DNA of 64,000 nt, taken from contig NZ_MSQB01000009.1 of assembly GCF_002149965.1 (NCBI RefSeq), positions 59,325 to 123,324 on the forward strand, written 5' to 3'. Origin of the DNA: Novosphingobium panipatense. GTDB taxonomy: Bacteria > Pseudomonadota > Alphaproteobacteria > Sphingomonadales > Sphingomonadaceae. The position numbers were made by a program, and so were the translations under genes. Below, one piece after another: positions 8,579-18,101 of the stretch. How positions within the stretch are numbered: the first letter of the stretch is position 1; the number at the start of each line of letters is the position of its first letter. The notes beneath the pieces are model-generated. The model did no database searches and was not told where the DNA came from. It saw nothing but the letters and a program-made list of their open reading frames with translations.

Positions 8579-9055
8579 GTTTATTTCGTGTGATACATAC
8601 TTTTTGGGAGACGGATTTAAATCAGGAAGGCGAGTGCGGCCAACTCAAGGCATTCCGGTGCGGGCGCTGGAATGACGGCTTGCGCTGAAACCGGTCCCTC
8701 GGAATTTTGACAGGTGCCGGTCGTTGACGCGCCCATTGTGGCCATTCGACAGCGATTTTCCAGTACCTGAAACCGGAGGTTCGAATACCGCTGAGTTCTC
8801 ACCGAAATAACCATCGAGAGTGCCGAATATGAGGCCACTGCGACGCAGGAGACCATTCAACACGAAGGTGCACTCTGCCGAGTACCATCTCGGGGCAGCT
8901 GCAAGACCGAGACCGGCGTGATCTTTGCAGTGATCAAGTCTCAACGTGACACGACAATTCGCACTGGTGCAGGGGCGTGGGTCATGGTTTGCGACCTGTG
9001 AGTAAATTTTCGCCAAGCCCTAATCTCTTCCCGAGATAGTCGACACTATCTGCCG
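8579..9055. other. 477-bp gap between tniQ and the cargo; no supported gene
   Basis: Short open frames exist on the minus strand (8617-8856 and 8645-9016), but their translations show no recognisable domain and they overlap in different frames, so I do not call them. The 5' part (8579-8625) is AT-rich. A perfect 7-bp hairpin sits at 9034-9051. This is the junction between the transposition module and the cargo. Confidence 0.45.
9034..9051 (-). terminator. Hairpin just after the sensor kinase 1 gene
   Basis: AGATAGT cgac ACTATCT is a perfect inverted repeat a few bases past the kinase stop codon. There is no T-run, so a role in termination or mRNA protection is only a possibility. Confidence 0.35.
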
Positions 9056-10444
9056 TCAGGAAGGGCAAGGTGGAAAGATAATCTGTACTGTAAGGCCGGA
9101 AGGATGCTCCGGTATGGTCCAGGCCGCGTCGTGCAGGGCCGCGATCGCTGCGACCAGCGCCAGGCCAAGGCCCGAGCCCTCGGTATGGCGGCTGGCATCG
9201 AGGCGATAGAACCGCCGGAAGACATTGGCGCGCTCCGATGCCGGGATGCCCTGCCCGGTATCGGACACCTCGGCCACTATGCCGCCATCGTCCACGAAAA
9301 TCCGCGACGTGATCGTCGTTCCCGCAGGCGTGTGGACGATGGCGTTCTCCACAAGGTTGGTGAAGAGCTGCGCCAGCAGTTCGCCGTCGCCGTTTACGAC
9401 GATGCCGGGTTCATGGTCAGCAAGGTAGTTATGCGCCGCATCCTCGGCCACGGGGGCGTAAGCCTGCTGGACGCGGTCCATCAGTTCGCTGAGATCGACC
9501 CGCGTGAAGCGCCTGCGTCCGACTCCGCCTTCCAGGGCGCCGATCCTCAGCAGCGCTTGGAAGGTCTCGAGGATGCCCGAGGTCTGCTCAAGGGCGTCGT
9601 CGATCATCGCCGGTTCGACCTCGGCACTTTCCTGCATCTGTTCCAGCCGCTGGTGAAGGCGACTGAGCGGCGTGCGCAAGTCGTGCGCGATGTCGGTTGA
9701 AACCTGCCGCAGCGCCTCCATCGCTGCGGCATTGCGATCGAGCATCCGGTTCAGGTTCTGCGCCAGATCGTCGAACTCCGGGCCGAGGCCGATCATCGGC
9801 AGGCGTTCGGCACGGTCGCCTTCGACGATGCGATCGACCGCCCGGTTCACCCGGTCGAGACGGCGCAGGAACAGCCTGCCGGTCAGGTATCCGCCAAGCA
9901 AAGCGAAAAGCGTGATGCCGACCCCGCTGAGCAGCGTAAAGCGGCCAAGCCGGTGGCGCAGCATCTGGACATCGTAATTGTCGCTGGCCACGACCAGCCT
10001 CAGTCCGTCAGGCAGGCGCGCGCCAAGCGTCGTCATGCTTTCTCGCCGCGTGCCTCGCCGGCCCGGCTCGGGCTCCGTTACGTTGACCGTGCTCCAGCCG
10101 TCCGTCATCGCCGTGTCGGGGAGATCGCCGAACAGGCGGCGGCCTTCGGCATCGAACAACAGGTAACGATAGGGCGCCTCGGGACGCACGCCTGCGTGCC
10201 GCGCCATCGCATCGGTCAGCCCGGATTGCCCGAGCTGCGCATATTCGCCCTCAAGCACGCTCATCTCTGCCTGAAGTCCGCCATTCGTCGCTTCGGTGGC
10301 GTATCGCCCGATCTGCGCCTCGACGACGATCAGCAGCGCCGACGCGCCGATGGCAAAGACCCCGGCGAGAAGCAGCGCAAAGCGAAAGGCCGCGCTGCGG
10401 ATCGGCCCGTAAGCCCGGCGCTTGGCCCGGCGTTCAGGCGTCAT
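9056..10444 (-). CDS. Sensor histidine kinase 1
   Basis: A 462-aa inner-membrane histidine kinase, counting from ATG 10444. Transmembrane segments lie near residues 18-43 and 165-190, enclosing a periplasmic sensor region of about 120 aa; a HAMP domain follows. The HisKA motif DIAHDLRTPL places the phosphorylated His at 254. The HATPase domain shows N, G1 and G2 boxes (NLVENAIVHTP, DTGQGIP, GSGLGLAL). ATG 10444 gives an 11-bp overlap with the upstream response regulator, typical of coupled pairs; ATG 10462 is also in frame. It likely controls the PepSY gene and RND pump 1 that diverge from it. The stimulus is unknown. Confidence 0.9.
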   Translation of the reverse strand: MTPERRAKRRAYGPIRSAAFRFALLLAGVFAIGASALLIVVEAQIGRYATEATNGGLQAEMSVLEGEYAQLGQSGLTDAMARHAGVRPEAPYRYLLFDAEGRRLFGDLPDTAMTDGWSTVNVTEPEPGRRGTRRESMTTLGARLPDGLRLVVASDNYDVQMLRHRLGRFTLLSGVGITLFALLGGYLTGRLFLRRLDRVNRAVDRIVEGDRAERLPMIGLGPEFDDLAQNLNRMLDRNAAAMEALRQVSTDIAHDLRTPLSRLHQRLEQMQESAEVEPAMIDDALEQTSGILETFQALLRIGALEGGVGRRRFTRVDLSELMDRVQQAYAPVAEDAAHNYLADHEPGIVVNGDGELLAQLFTNLVENAIVHTPAGTTITSRIFVDDGGIVAEVSDTGQGIPASERANVFRRFYRLDASRHTEGSGLGLALVAAIAALHDAAWTIPEHPSGLTVQIIFPPCPS

Positions 10445-11108
10445 CGATGCGATACCCCGCACCGCGCACGGTCTGGATCAACTCCTTGCCGAACCCGCGA
10501 TCCACTTTCGCGCGCAACCGGCTCATGTGGCTTTCGATCACGTTGGTCTTGGGATCGAAGTGGAACGACCAGACGTTTTCCAGCAGCATCGCCCGCGTGA
10601 CCACTTCGCCCGCGTGGAGCATAAGGTATTCCAGCAACTTGAGTTCCTGCTGCTGCAGATCGACGCGCTGGCCACCGCGCATCACCGTCCGCTTCACCCG
10701 GTCAAGCTCAAGGTCGTCTATCCGCAGCAGGGTCTGCATCTCGACGATCGGCGGCCGCCGCGCCAGCGCATTCACCCGGGCAAGCAACTCGCTGGCCGCG
10801 AAGGGTTTCGCGAGGTAGTCGTCGGCCCCGGCCTCCAGTCCCTCAACCCGGTCCTCCACGCCGTTCATCGCGGTCAGGAACAGCGCCGGGCTGCGCACGC
10901 CCATGGCGCGCAGAGCCTTGAGCGCACCCAGCCCGTCGAGCCCCGGCACCATGCGGTCGAGGATCAGCACGGCGTGGTCGCCGGTCGAACCCAGGAAAAT
11001 CGCATCCTGTCCGGTGGAACAAAGATCCACGACATGCCCCGCCGCGCTCAGCACGCGATCGAGATGCGCCTTGGTCGCGTCGTCGTCCTCGAGAAGCAGG
11101 ATCTTCAT
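10434..11108 (-). CDS. OmpR-family response regulator 1
   Basis: A 224-aa two-domain regulator. The receiver domain has acidic residues EDDD at 7-10, phosphoacceptor Asp51 (LILDRMVPG) and Lys101 (LAKPF). The C-terminal winged helix ends in ETHMSRLRAKV-like residues (ESHMSRLRAKVDRGF). It is first in an operon with the kinase and faces away from the PepSY gene across a 127-bp intergenic region, where its binding site should lie. Closest in-window relative: the regulator at 32739-33413, also 224 aa. Confidence 0.92.
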   Translation of the reverse strand: MKILLLEDDDATKAHLDRVLSAAGHVVDLCSTGQDAIFLGSTGDHAVLILDRMVPGLDGLGALKALRAMGVRSPALFLTAMNGVEDRVEGLEAGADDYLAKPFAASELLARVNALARRPPIVEMQTLLRIDDLELDRVKRTVMRGGQRVDLQQQELKLLEYLMLHAGEVVTRAMLLENVWSFHFDPKTNVIESHMSRLRAKVDRGFGKELIQTVRGAGYRIDDA

Positions 11109-11235
11109 GCCATGCCCTTTTTCGCTCGCATCGGATGCATCTGCAAGTTGGCAAAAAACAATGTTTCAATCACCTTGAGCAAAGGTTCGGTCTCTTATGG
11201 TCACGTGATAGAGCAGTCCCGCTCTGAAGGATGCC

Positions 11236-11553
11236 ATGATGAAAACTTCCAGCATCATCGTCGCACTTGCCCTGATCGGCGCCGGATCTTCGGTAGCATC
11301 GGCCAGGCCCGCCGCGCTGAAAGGCGCGGAATATGCGGCCCAGGCCAAGGTCACCCTCGCATCGGCGCGCATCACCGCACTGAAGGCGCGGCCCGGCACG
11401 ATCACCGACCAGGAACTGGAGAAGGAGAAGGGCGGCAGTGGCCTGCGCTATTCCTTCGCCATTACCAGCCACGGCAAGCCATTCGAAGTGGGCGTCGACG
11501 CCAGGACCGGCGCGATCCTCGAGAATGCCGCTGAAGGCAAGAACCCGGACTGA
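11236..11553 (+). CDS. Small periplasmic PepSY-domain protein
   Basis: A 105-aa exported protein. A signal peptide (about residues 1-23, ending AGSSVASA) is followed by a single PepSY-like unit with the pattern ARITALKARPG and ending FEVGVDARTGAIL. PepSY proteins are small periplasmic modules, often paired with two-component systems and proposed to inhibit or buffer. It is divergent from response regulator 1 and precedes pump 1, separated from it by a terminator-like hairpin, so it may be transcribed more strongly than the pump genes. Function beyond the fold is not known. Confidence 0.75.
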   Translation: MMKTSSIIVALALIGAGSSVASARPAALKGAEYAAQAKVTLASARITALKARPGTITDQELEKEKGGSGLRYSFAITSHGKPFEVGVDARTGAILENAAEGKNPD

Positions 11554-11564
11554 CACATCTACGA

Positions 11565-11594
11565 CGGGGCGGTTGCTTGGCCGCCCCGCCTTTT
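11565..11594 (+). terminator. Rho-independent terminator or attenuator before the pump 1 operon
   Basis: CGGGGCGG ttgcttgg CCGCCCCG at 11565-11588 is a perfect 8-bp stem followed by cc and TTTT. It lies 11 bp after the PepSY stop and 21 bp before the outer-membrane factor gene, so pump transcription from the PepSY promoter must read through it. Confidence 0.75.
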
Positions 11595-11614
11595 CGCAAA
11601 GACACCCTACCGGT

Positions 11615-12955
11615 ATGGACAGGCATCGTTTCAGGCACTCCGTAGCGATCTTGCTTGCCGTGGCCGTCGCCGGTTGCGCGCGCTACACCCCCCTGCCGCT
11701 CTCGACCGCCGCCCCGCTTGCGCCGAGCCTCGGCGCCCTCGATGCATCGACGCCGCAAGCTCCCCTGACCGTCGCGCAGGTGATAACGCTGGCGCTCGCC
11801 AACAACCCCGACCTCAAGGCAGCGCGCCTGCAACGCGGCATCGCCGCCGGACAGACGGAGCAGGCCGGGCTGCTTGCCAACCCCTCGCTGACTGCTGCGT
11901 TCCTGCCGCTGCTGTCGGGTGCCGGAACGGTTCCCGCCTGGAACCTCGGCCTCGCGCAGGACATCAAGATCATCCTGACGTACAAGTCGCGCCAGCGCGC
12001 GGCCCGTGCCAGCGAGCGGCAAGTGGACGCCAGCGTCGTCTGGCAGGAATGGCAGGTCGCAGGCCAAGCCCGGCAGATCGCCACCGACCTGATCATCGGC
12101 GCCCGCAACCACCAGAGCTATCTCGCAGCCTGGCAGCTCCTCGCCGAACGCAGCGCCAAGCTGGACAAGGCCCTTGCCAGCCAGACCGTCACGCTGGTGA
12201 CCGTCGCTCCCGATCGTGTCGCTCTGCAATCCGCCCGCTCCGCGCTGGACGCGCTCGACCAGCAGCAGTTGAACCTGCGACACCAGCTCAATGCTCTGCT
12301 GGGCCTGTCCCCGGAAGTGGTTGTCCCCCTCGCCGCCGAGCCTGATCTGCCGCCGTTCGATCCCGCGCAAGTGCGCGGCGAGATCGCCACCCTGCCCGAT
12401 CGGCGACCGGACCTGCTGGCCCTGCGCATGGGATATGCCGCATCTGACGAGCAACTGCGTCAGGCGATCCAGTCGCAGTTCCCCGACCTCATCCTCGGTG
12501 GCAGCGTCGCCAGCGACAATGCCAAGGTCATCAATGGCGGCCCGAACCTGCAGATCGGCCTGCCGATCTTCGATCAGGGCCAGGCCGCCGTCGCGACTGC
12601 CCGCGCGACCCGCGCACAGTTGCATGCCGATTACGATGCCCGCCTCTCCGCGGCCATCGGCACGATCGGTTCGCTGCTGCGAGAGTACGAGCAGTTGTCG
12701 GCGCAACTGGAGGTCGCCAGGCGCGACGTGCCGAACGCACGCGCCGCCGCCGCTCGCGCCCAAGCCGCGTTCGGCGCATCGAATCTGGACGAGCGCGGCT
12801 ATGTCGACCTCGTCCTGAACCGCTTCACCAAGGAACAGGAAATCATGACGCTGGAGCTTGCCCTGCTCGATCGCCAGATCGCGATCCAGACGCTTGTTGG
12901 CGCCGGGCTGCCGACCGTCGATCTTGAATCGACGACCCCGGTGGACGCCCGATGA
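11615..12955 (+). CDS. Outer-membrane efflux factor (TolC/CusC type), lipoprotein
   Basis: A 446-aa outer-membrane factor. The N-terminus is a lipoprotein signal (ILLAVAVAGC, lipid-attached Cys near residue 20). Two long alpha-helical hairpin repeats follow, with the typical ALANNPDLKAARLQRG start. The frame is open upstream to 11438, but ATG 11615 gives the signal peptide directly. The stop overlaps the adaptor start (ATGA at 12952-12955). It forms the outer-membrane duct of a tripartite RND pump with the next two genes. Confidence 0.88.
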   Translation: MDRHRFRHSVAILLAVAVAGCARYTPLPLSTAAPLAPSLGALDASTPQAPLTVAQVITLALANNPDLKAARLQRGIAAGQTEQAGLLANPSLTAAFLPLLSGAGTVPAWNLGLAQDIKIILTYKSRQRAARASERQVDASVVWQEWQVAGQARQIATDLIIGARNHQSYLAAWQLLAERSAKLDKALASQTVTLVTVAPDRVALQSARSALDALDQQQLNLRHQLNALLGLSPEVVVPLAAEPDLPPFDPAQVRGEIATLPDRRPDLLALRMGYAASDEQLRQAIQSQFPDLILGGSVASDNAKVINGGPNLQIGLPIFDQGQAAVATARATRAQLHADYDARLSAAIGTIGSLLREYEQLSAQLEVARRDVPNARAAAARAQAAFGASNLDERGYVDLVLNRFTKEQEIMTLELALLDRQIAIQTLVGAGLPTVDLESTTPVDAR

Positions 12956-13977
12956 AAAGGCTTTTCGCTTTCTCGGCCGTGGCGCTGCTCGCGGGCTGCG
13001 GCTCGAATGCACCGGCCCCCGCCCCCACGCCCTGCGTGCTCGTCACGACCATCCCGGCCCGGCAGGGTTCCCTGCCGGCAACGGTCGTGGCCTACGGATC
13101 GGTCGGCCCGGCCCTCAACGGCACCATGACCTTCAGCGAGGCCCAGCCCGGACAAGTGACCGCGCTGGCCGTAGCGCCGGGCATGGCCGTGCACGCGGGC
13201 CAGACGCTCGCGACTTTCGCCACCGCACCCGCATCGCGCAGCGGCTACCTGCAGGCCGTGACCGCGCTTGCGTCGGCGCGCAAGCAGGAGGCCAGCACCG
13301 CGCAGTTGCTGTCCCAGCAACTCGCCACGCGCGACCAGCTGACCCAGGCGACCAAGGCCGTCACCGATGCGCAGACCGCGCTCGCCGCCCTGCAGGCGGA
13401 CGGGGCGGGACGAGCCAGCCACACCATCGTCGCTCCGTTCGACGGGGTGGTCACGGCCGTCGCCGTCGCGCAGGGGGACCGCACGCAGGCGGGCGCCCCG
13501 ATCCTCACCGTCGCCAAGGCAGGCGGGATCGTCGTGACCGTGGGTGTCGATCCTGCGGCGCGAGCCGGGGTCGCCGTCGGCCAGGCCGCCAGCCTCAAGC
13601 GCCTTTCCGGCGGCGGCGAGCTGCGCGGCAAGGTGATCCGCGTGGATAGCGCGCTCAATGCGACGAGCCGCCTCATCGACGTCGATCTCAGCTTCCCCGC
13701 CGGTACGCTGCTGCCGGGCGAATCGATGCAGGTCGCGATAGAGACCGGCGCGGTCCAGGGCTGGGTCGTGCCGCACAAGGCCGTCGTCACCGCCGGAGGT
13801 CCGCCCCGCGTGTTCCAGGACTTCAACGGCAAGGCCAGGTCGGTGCCGGTTCAGGTCCTGCTTTCCTCCGACAAGGGCGATGTGGTCCAGGGCAAGCTCG
13901 ACGCCGGCCGCCCGCTGATCGTCGATGGCGCCTATCAGGTCGATGACGGCGGTGCCGTACGCCGGAGCAACCGATGA
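12952..13977 (+). CDS. RND periplasmic adaptor (membrane fusion protein), lipoprotein
   Basis: A 341-aa adaptor with a lipobox, ALLAGCG (Cys16). A biotinyl-lipoyl-like half (VTALAVAPGMAVHAGQ), a short alpha hairpin (residues about 100-150) and a second lipoyl half (IVAPFDGVVTAVAVAQGD) are visible. It bridges the pump and the outer-membrane factor. Start and stop overlap its neighbours by 4 bases each. No N- or C-terminal metal-binding domain is evident, so the substrate is not settled by this protein. Confidence 0.87.
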   Translation: MKRLFAFSAVALLAGCGSNAPAPAPTPCVLVTTIPARQGSLPATVVAYGSVGPALNGTMTFSEAQPGQVTALAVAPGMAVHAGQTLATFATAPASRSGYLQAVTALASARKQEASTAQLLSQQLATRDQLTQATKAVTDAQTALAALQADGAGRASHTIVAPFDGVVTAVAVAQGDRTQAGAPILTVAKAGGIVVTVGVDPAARAGVAVGQAASLKRLSGGGELRGKVIRVDSALNATSRLIDVDLSFPAGTLLPGESMQVAIETGAVQGWVVPHKAVVTAGGPPRVFQDFNGKARSVPVQVLLSSDKGDVVQGKLDAGRPLIVDGAYQVDDGGAVRRSNR

Positions 13978-16900
13978 TCGAGAAATTGCTGGGCTCGCAA
14001 TCGCGGGCCATCGTCCTGGTCGCGCTGGCAATGGCGCTGGCCGGGATCGTCGCCGCCCTTGCGCTGCCGATCGGGCTTTTCCCGCAAGTCTCCTTCCCCC
14101 GCGTCGTGATCGACCTCGATTCCGGCAGCCGCCCCGCCGATCAGACCGCACTGACCGTCACACGCCCGGTGGAAGAGGCCATCCGCGCCATTCCCGGCGT
14201 GCAGAACGTGCGTTCGGAAACGAGCCGTGGCTCAGCGCAAATCTCGGTCGATTTCGGCTGGGGCCGCGACATGATCGCCAGCGCCCTGCTGGTCGATACC
14301 GCCGTCGGCCGGGTCGTGCCCACGCTGCCCGCGGGCACGCAGTACGACGTGCGCCGCATGGACCCCACGGTCTTCCCGATCATTTCCTACGCGCTGGTTT
14401 CCGACAAGGTCGATCCGGTCACCCTTCAGGATTTCGCCAGGTATCAGATCACCCCCCTGCTCTCGTCGATCAGCGGGCTGGCGCGCATCGGCGTGCAGGG
14501 CGGCGACACCGCAGAAGTGCAGGTCCTCGCCGACCCGCACCGTCTTGCCGACTACAACCTTTCGATGACCGACCTCTCCACCGCCATCAAGAACGGCAAC
14601 GTCCTGAGCGCGGTGGGGCAGGTGCAGGATCGCGGCCGCCTCTCGCTGGTGATCGCCGACCGCAGCGTCAGCAGCGCGGCCCAGATCGGCGACATCGTGG
14701 TCAAGGCATCGCCCACCGGCGTCGTGCGCGTGCGCGATGTCGCGCGAGTACAGGACGGCGCCCTTCCGGTCTGGCAGCGCATCGTCGAGGACGGCAAACC
14801 GGCCGTCCTCTTCAACATCTACGAGCAGCCGGACGGCAACGCGGTGAAGATCGCGCAGGAAGTCGAGCAGAAGCTCGCCGGGCTCAAGCTGCCGCCGGGC
14901 GTCAAGCTGGTGAACTGGTACGACCAGAGTCAGCTGGTCACGCAATCCGTCTCCAGCGTTCGCGATGCGGTCCTGATCGGCCTCGTCCTCGCCGGGCTTG
15001 TCCTGCTGTGGTTCCTGCGCAGTTGGCGGGTCACGCTGGTGGCGGTGATCGTCGTGCCCGCGACGCTGGCCATCACCGTGCTGGTGCTGAGCATGCTGGG
15101 GATGAGCTTCAACATCATGACCCTGGGCGGCATCGCCGCGGCGGTCGGCCTGCTGATCGACGACGTCATCGTCATGGTCGAACACATCGCCCGCCGCGCA
15201 GGGGCAAAGGACGCCGACGGCAATCTGGCGGGAGACGCCGCCGTCATGCCCGCCGCGCGGGAATTCATGACGCCACTGACCGGATCGAGCATGGCCACGC
15301 TGATCGTCTTCCTGCCGCTCTCGTTCCTGACCGGCGTGACCGGCGCCTTCTCCAAGGCGCTATCGGTGACGATGGCGGCGGCTCTGGCGATCTCCTGGGC
15401 GATGACCGCCTTCGTCGTGCCCATCCTCGCTCGCCGGCTGGTAGACTTCAACAAGTGGCACGACCCCGGCGCCGCCGGAGAGGGCCGTCTCGCGCGCGTC
15501 CACGACGGCGCGCTCGATCGCCTGTCAGCGCGGCCCTGGCTGCTCGCGGCGATCGCGGTGCCGCTGCTCGTCATCGGCTACGTGGGTTACTCCAATGTGC
15601 CCACCGGCTTCATGCCCAAGGTCGACGAAGGCGGCTTCGTCATGGATTACCGGACGCCGCCGGGCACCTCGCTGGACGAGACCGGCAGGCAGGTCGGCCA
15701 GATCGACGCCATGCTGCGCGCCAATCCCGAAGTCGCGACGTTCTCCCGCCGCCTCGGCACCGGCCTTGGCGGAGACCTTGGCCAGAGCTACCACGGCGAC
15801 TATTTCGTGCGCCTGAAACCGGACCACAGCCGCCCCACCGAGGAAATCGCCGCCGCCGCGGCCGACGAGATCGCCGTCAAGGTGCCCGGCGTACAGGTTG
15901 AAGTCGCGCAGCTGATCGAGGACCTCATCGGCGATCTCACCGCCGTGCCGCAGCCGATCGAGGTCAAGCTCTACGCCTCGGACCCGTCGATCCTCGAAGG
16001 AGAAGCGCAGAAGGTCGCCGCGACGATCAGCAGGATTTCCGGCGTGGTCGAAGTGAATGACGGTGTCCAGCTGGCAGGCGACGCGCTCAACGTCCATGTC
16101 GATCCGGTTCGCGCCGGGATGGAAGGGGTCGTTCCCGCCGATGTCGAGAGCCAGCTGTCGACCGCGCTGACCGGCTCCGTCGCGACGACGCTGGCGCAGC
16201 CCAACAAGGCCGTCGATGTCCGGGTTCGCCTGCCCGACGCCATGACCATGAGCGAAGCGGGCCTTGCCCAGCTTCCGATCCGGGCCACCGATGGCCACGT
16301 CTTCCCGCTGTCCCGCGTGGCGACGGTCGAGCCGGTCACCGGGCAGCCGCAGATCGGCCGCGAGAACCTGGAGCCGATGATCGCCGTCACCGGCCGTATC
16401 CAGGGTCGCGGGATCGGCGCCGCAGTCGCCGACGTCACCACCGCGCTCGACAAGCCCGGCGCCCTGAGCCCCGGGGTGCGATACGAGCTGGGCGGCCTCT
16501 ACCAGCAGCAGCAGATCGCGTTCTCCGGTCTCATCAAGGTGTTCGCCGCCGCGCTCATCGCCGAGCTGGTGTTGCTGCTGGTGCTGTACCGCCGCTTCTG
16601 GCTGCCGGTCATCATCATCGGCTGTTCGCTGCTTTCGACGACATCGGTGTTCACGGCGCTGTGGCTGGCAGGCGTCGATCTCAACATCACTGCGCTGATG
16701 GGCATGACGATGATCATCGGCATCGGCACCGAGATGGCGATCTTCTACGTCTCGGAGTTCGAGGAACTGGCCCACACCATACCTCCCGAGCAGGCCACGC
16801 GCGAGGCCAGCCGCAACCGCCTGCGCCCCATCACGATGACCACGCTCGCGGCGATCCTGACGCTGCTGCCGCTGGCCTTCGCGATCGGGCAGGGATCGGG

Positions 16901-17012
16901 CATCCAGCAGCCGCTCGCCATCGCGATCATCGCCGGGCTGCTACTGCAGTATCCGCTCGTGCTGCTCGCAATGCCGGTGCTGGTGCGGCTGACCCTGCCG
17001 AAGACCGCATGA
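13974..17012 (+). CDS. RND efflux permease 1
   Basis: A 1012-aa inner-membrane proton-driven pump with 12 predicted transmembrane segments and two large periplasmic loops. TM4 carries the proton-relay acidic pair in GLLIDDVIVMVEHI. TM10 reads IIGIGTEMAIFYVSEFEE, which has a Glu where drug pumps usually have Lys (SAKNAI) and so resembles the AAEFG segment of CusA-type metal pumps. It is last in the operon and converges on a glycosyltransferase gene with only 3 bp between stop codons. RND class is certain; metal rather than organic substrate is inference. Confidence 0.9.
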   Translation: MIEKLLGSQSRAIVLVALAMALAGIVAALALPIGLFPQVSFPRVVIDLDSGSRPADQTALTVTRPVEEAIRAIPGVQNVRSETSRGSAQISVDFGWGRDMIASALLVDTAVGRVVPTLPAGTQYDVRRMDPTVFPIISYALVSDKVDPVTLQDFARYQITPLLSSISGLARIGVQGGDTAEVQVLADPHRLADYNLSMTDLSTAIKNGNVLSAVGQVQDRGRLSLVIADRSVSSAAQIGDIVVKASPTGVVRVRDVARVQDGALPVWQRIVEDGKPAVLFNIYEQPDGNAVKIAQEVEQKLAGLKLPPGVKLVNWYDQSQLVTQSVSSVRDAVLIGLVLAGLVLLWFLRSWRVTLVAVIVVPATLAITVLVLSMLGMSFNIMTLGGIAAAVGLLIDDVIVMVEHIARRAGAKDADGNLAGDAAVMPAAREFMTPLTGSSMATLIVFLPLSFLTGVTGAFSKALSVTMAAALAISWAMTAFVVPILARRLVDFNKWHDPGAAGEGRLARVHDGALDRLSARPWLLAAIAVPLLVIGYVGYSNVPTGFMPKVDEGGFVMDYRTPPGTSLDETGRQVGQIDAMLRANPEVATFSRRLGTGLGGDLGQSYHGDYFVRLKPDHSRPTEEIAAAAADEIAVKVPGVQVEVAQLIEDLIGDLTAVPQPIEVKLYASDPSILEGEAQKVAATISRISGVVEVNDGVQLAGDALNVHVDPVRAGMEGVVPADVESQLSTALTGSVATTLAQPNKAVDVRVRLPDAMTMSEAGLAQLPIRATDGHVFPLSRVATVEPVTGQPQIGRENLEPMIAVTGRIQGRGIGAAVADVTTALDKPGALSPGVRYELGGLYQQQQIAFSGLIKVFAAALIAELVLLLVLYRRFWLPVIIIGCSLLSTTSVFTALWLAGVDLNITALMGMTMIIGIGTEMAIFYVSEFEELAHTIPPEQATREASRNRLRPITMTTLAAILTLLPLAFAIGQGSGIQQPLAIAIIAGLLLQYPLVLLAMPVLVRLTLPKTA

Positions 17013-17015
17013 CCG

Positions 17016-18101
17016 TCAGCCCAGGCGCGACCAGATGGCCCTTCCGGTCCGTTCGAAGCGCGCCTGGGAATATTCGTCCAGCATCTGCACCCGCGCCCGA
17101 CGTCCCAGCGCCGCCAGCGCATCGGGAGCGGACAGGGCGTCACGCAGCGCAGCGGCAAGCGAAACCGGATCGTCCGGCTCGGCAAGCCAGCCGTTGACTT
17201 GCGGCCTGACCGAGAAAGCGAGTTCGCCCACGCGCGATGCGATCACCGGCAGGCCGGCGGTCAGCGCTTCGTGGGCGGCTATGCAGAACCCTTCCCGCCG
17301 CGAAGGCTGGAGGTAGAGGTGCAGCGTCTCGAGGAAGGCCCGCGAATCCGTCGCGTAGCCCGCAAGACGCAGTTCATCGATACCCGCTTCGGCAGCCAGC
17401 GCCGCCAGCCTGAGACCTTGCCCGCCGTCTCCGGCGATGGCGATCTCGAACGGGACCGGGGGACGAAAACCCTGCGCGCGCAATCCTGCCAGCGCCGCGA
17501 TCAGAACATCGTAGCCTTTCGCGGGATGGAGCCTGCCGAGGCTGCCGAGGCGCAGGACCTCACCCGCTCGCCAGGGTCGCGCTTGCGGCATCGCGGGATC
17601 GGCGGCATAGATCGGCCAGGTCGCCAATCGGGCAGGAGGCACCCGCAGCCGCTCGGCGGTGAGGTCCTCGACCACGCGCGAATCCGCCACCCACATCGCC
17701 GCACGGGCCTGAAGGAGGCGCAGAAGGCGCTCGTTCCAGGGCTCCAGAAACGCATTATGCTGCCACGCGATCACCGGGATGCCCAGGCGCGGCCCCAGCG
17801 CCAGCCCGAGGATCGTCGCGCGGCTGAGCGAGGTCCACAGATGGGTCGCTCCCCACCCGCGCAGTTCGCGGATCAGCCACCGCGCGGCGGCGAGATGGTC
17901 GGTCTCTCCTCCCTCGCGCACCACGACATCGAGGCCCGCCGCCTCCATCGCCGGCAGAGCCCTGCCGTCGCGGCGCGTCAGGGCAAGGACGCGGACTTGT
18001 GCACCGGTGCCGCGCAGCACCGCGAGGATGGCAGGCACCGGAAGCGCCGCGCCGCCGCCTTCCAACGAATTGATGACATAGGCGATCCGGGGAACCGTCA
18101 T
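17016..18101 (-). CDS. Glycosyltransferase family 4
   Basis: A 361-aa GT-B glycosyltransferase. The N-terminal Rossmann half starts IAYVINSLEGGGA; the C-terminal half has LGRLHPAKGYD and the nucleotide-sugar motif EGFCIAAHEALTAGLPVIAS. It probably adds a sugar to a cell-surface glycan precursor in the cytoplasm. The start (ATG 18099-18101) shares bases with the stop of the flippase gene. It is the last gene of the long minus-strand surface cluster. The frame stays open far upstream inside the flippase gene, but the homologous N-terminus begins here. Donor and acceptor are unknown. Confidence 0.87.
   Translation of the reverse strand: MTVPRIAYVINSLEGGGAALPVPAILAVLRGTGAQVRVLALTRRDGRALPAMEAAGLDVVVREGGETDHLAAARWLIRELRGWGATHLWTSLSRATILGLALGPRLGIPVIAWQHNAFLEPWNERLLRLLQARAAMWVADSRVVEDLTAERLRVPPARLATWPIYAADPAMPQARPWRAGEVLRLGSLGRLHPAKGYDVLIAALAGLRAQGFRPPVPFEIAIAGDGGQGLRLAALAAEAGIDELRLAGYATDSRAFLETLHLYLQPSRREGFCIAAHEALTAGLPVIASRVGELAFSVRPQVNGWLAEPDDPVSLAAALRDALSAPDALAALGRRARVQMLDEYSQARFERTGRAIWSRLG

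Noticed and set aside
8773..8787. GAATACCGC match to the transposon-end repeats inside the element
   Set aside because: Only nine bases match and no neighbouring repeat is present; likely chance.
8645..9016. Open frames on the minus strand between tniQ and kinase 1
   Set aside because: Two frames overlap each other, neither has a recognisable domain or clear ribosome site, and the composition is atypical for a coding region.
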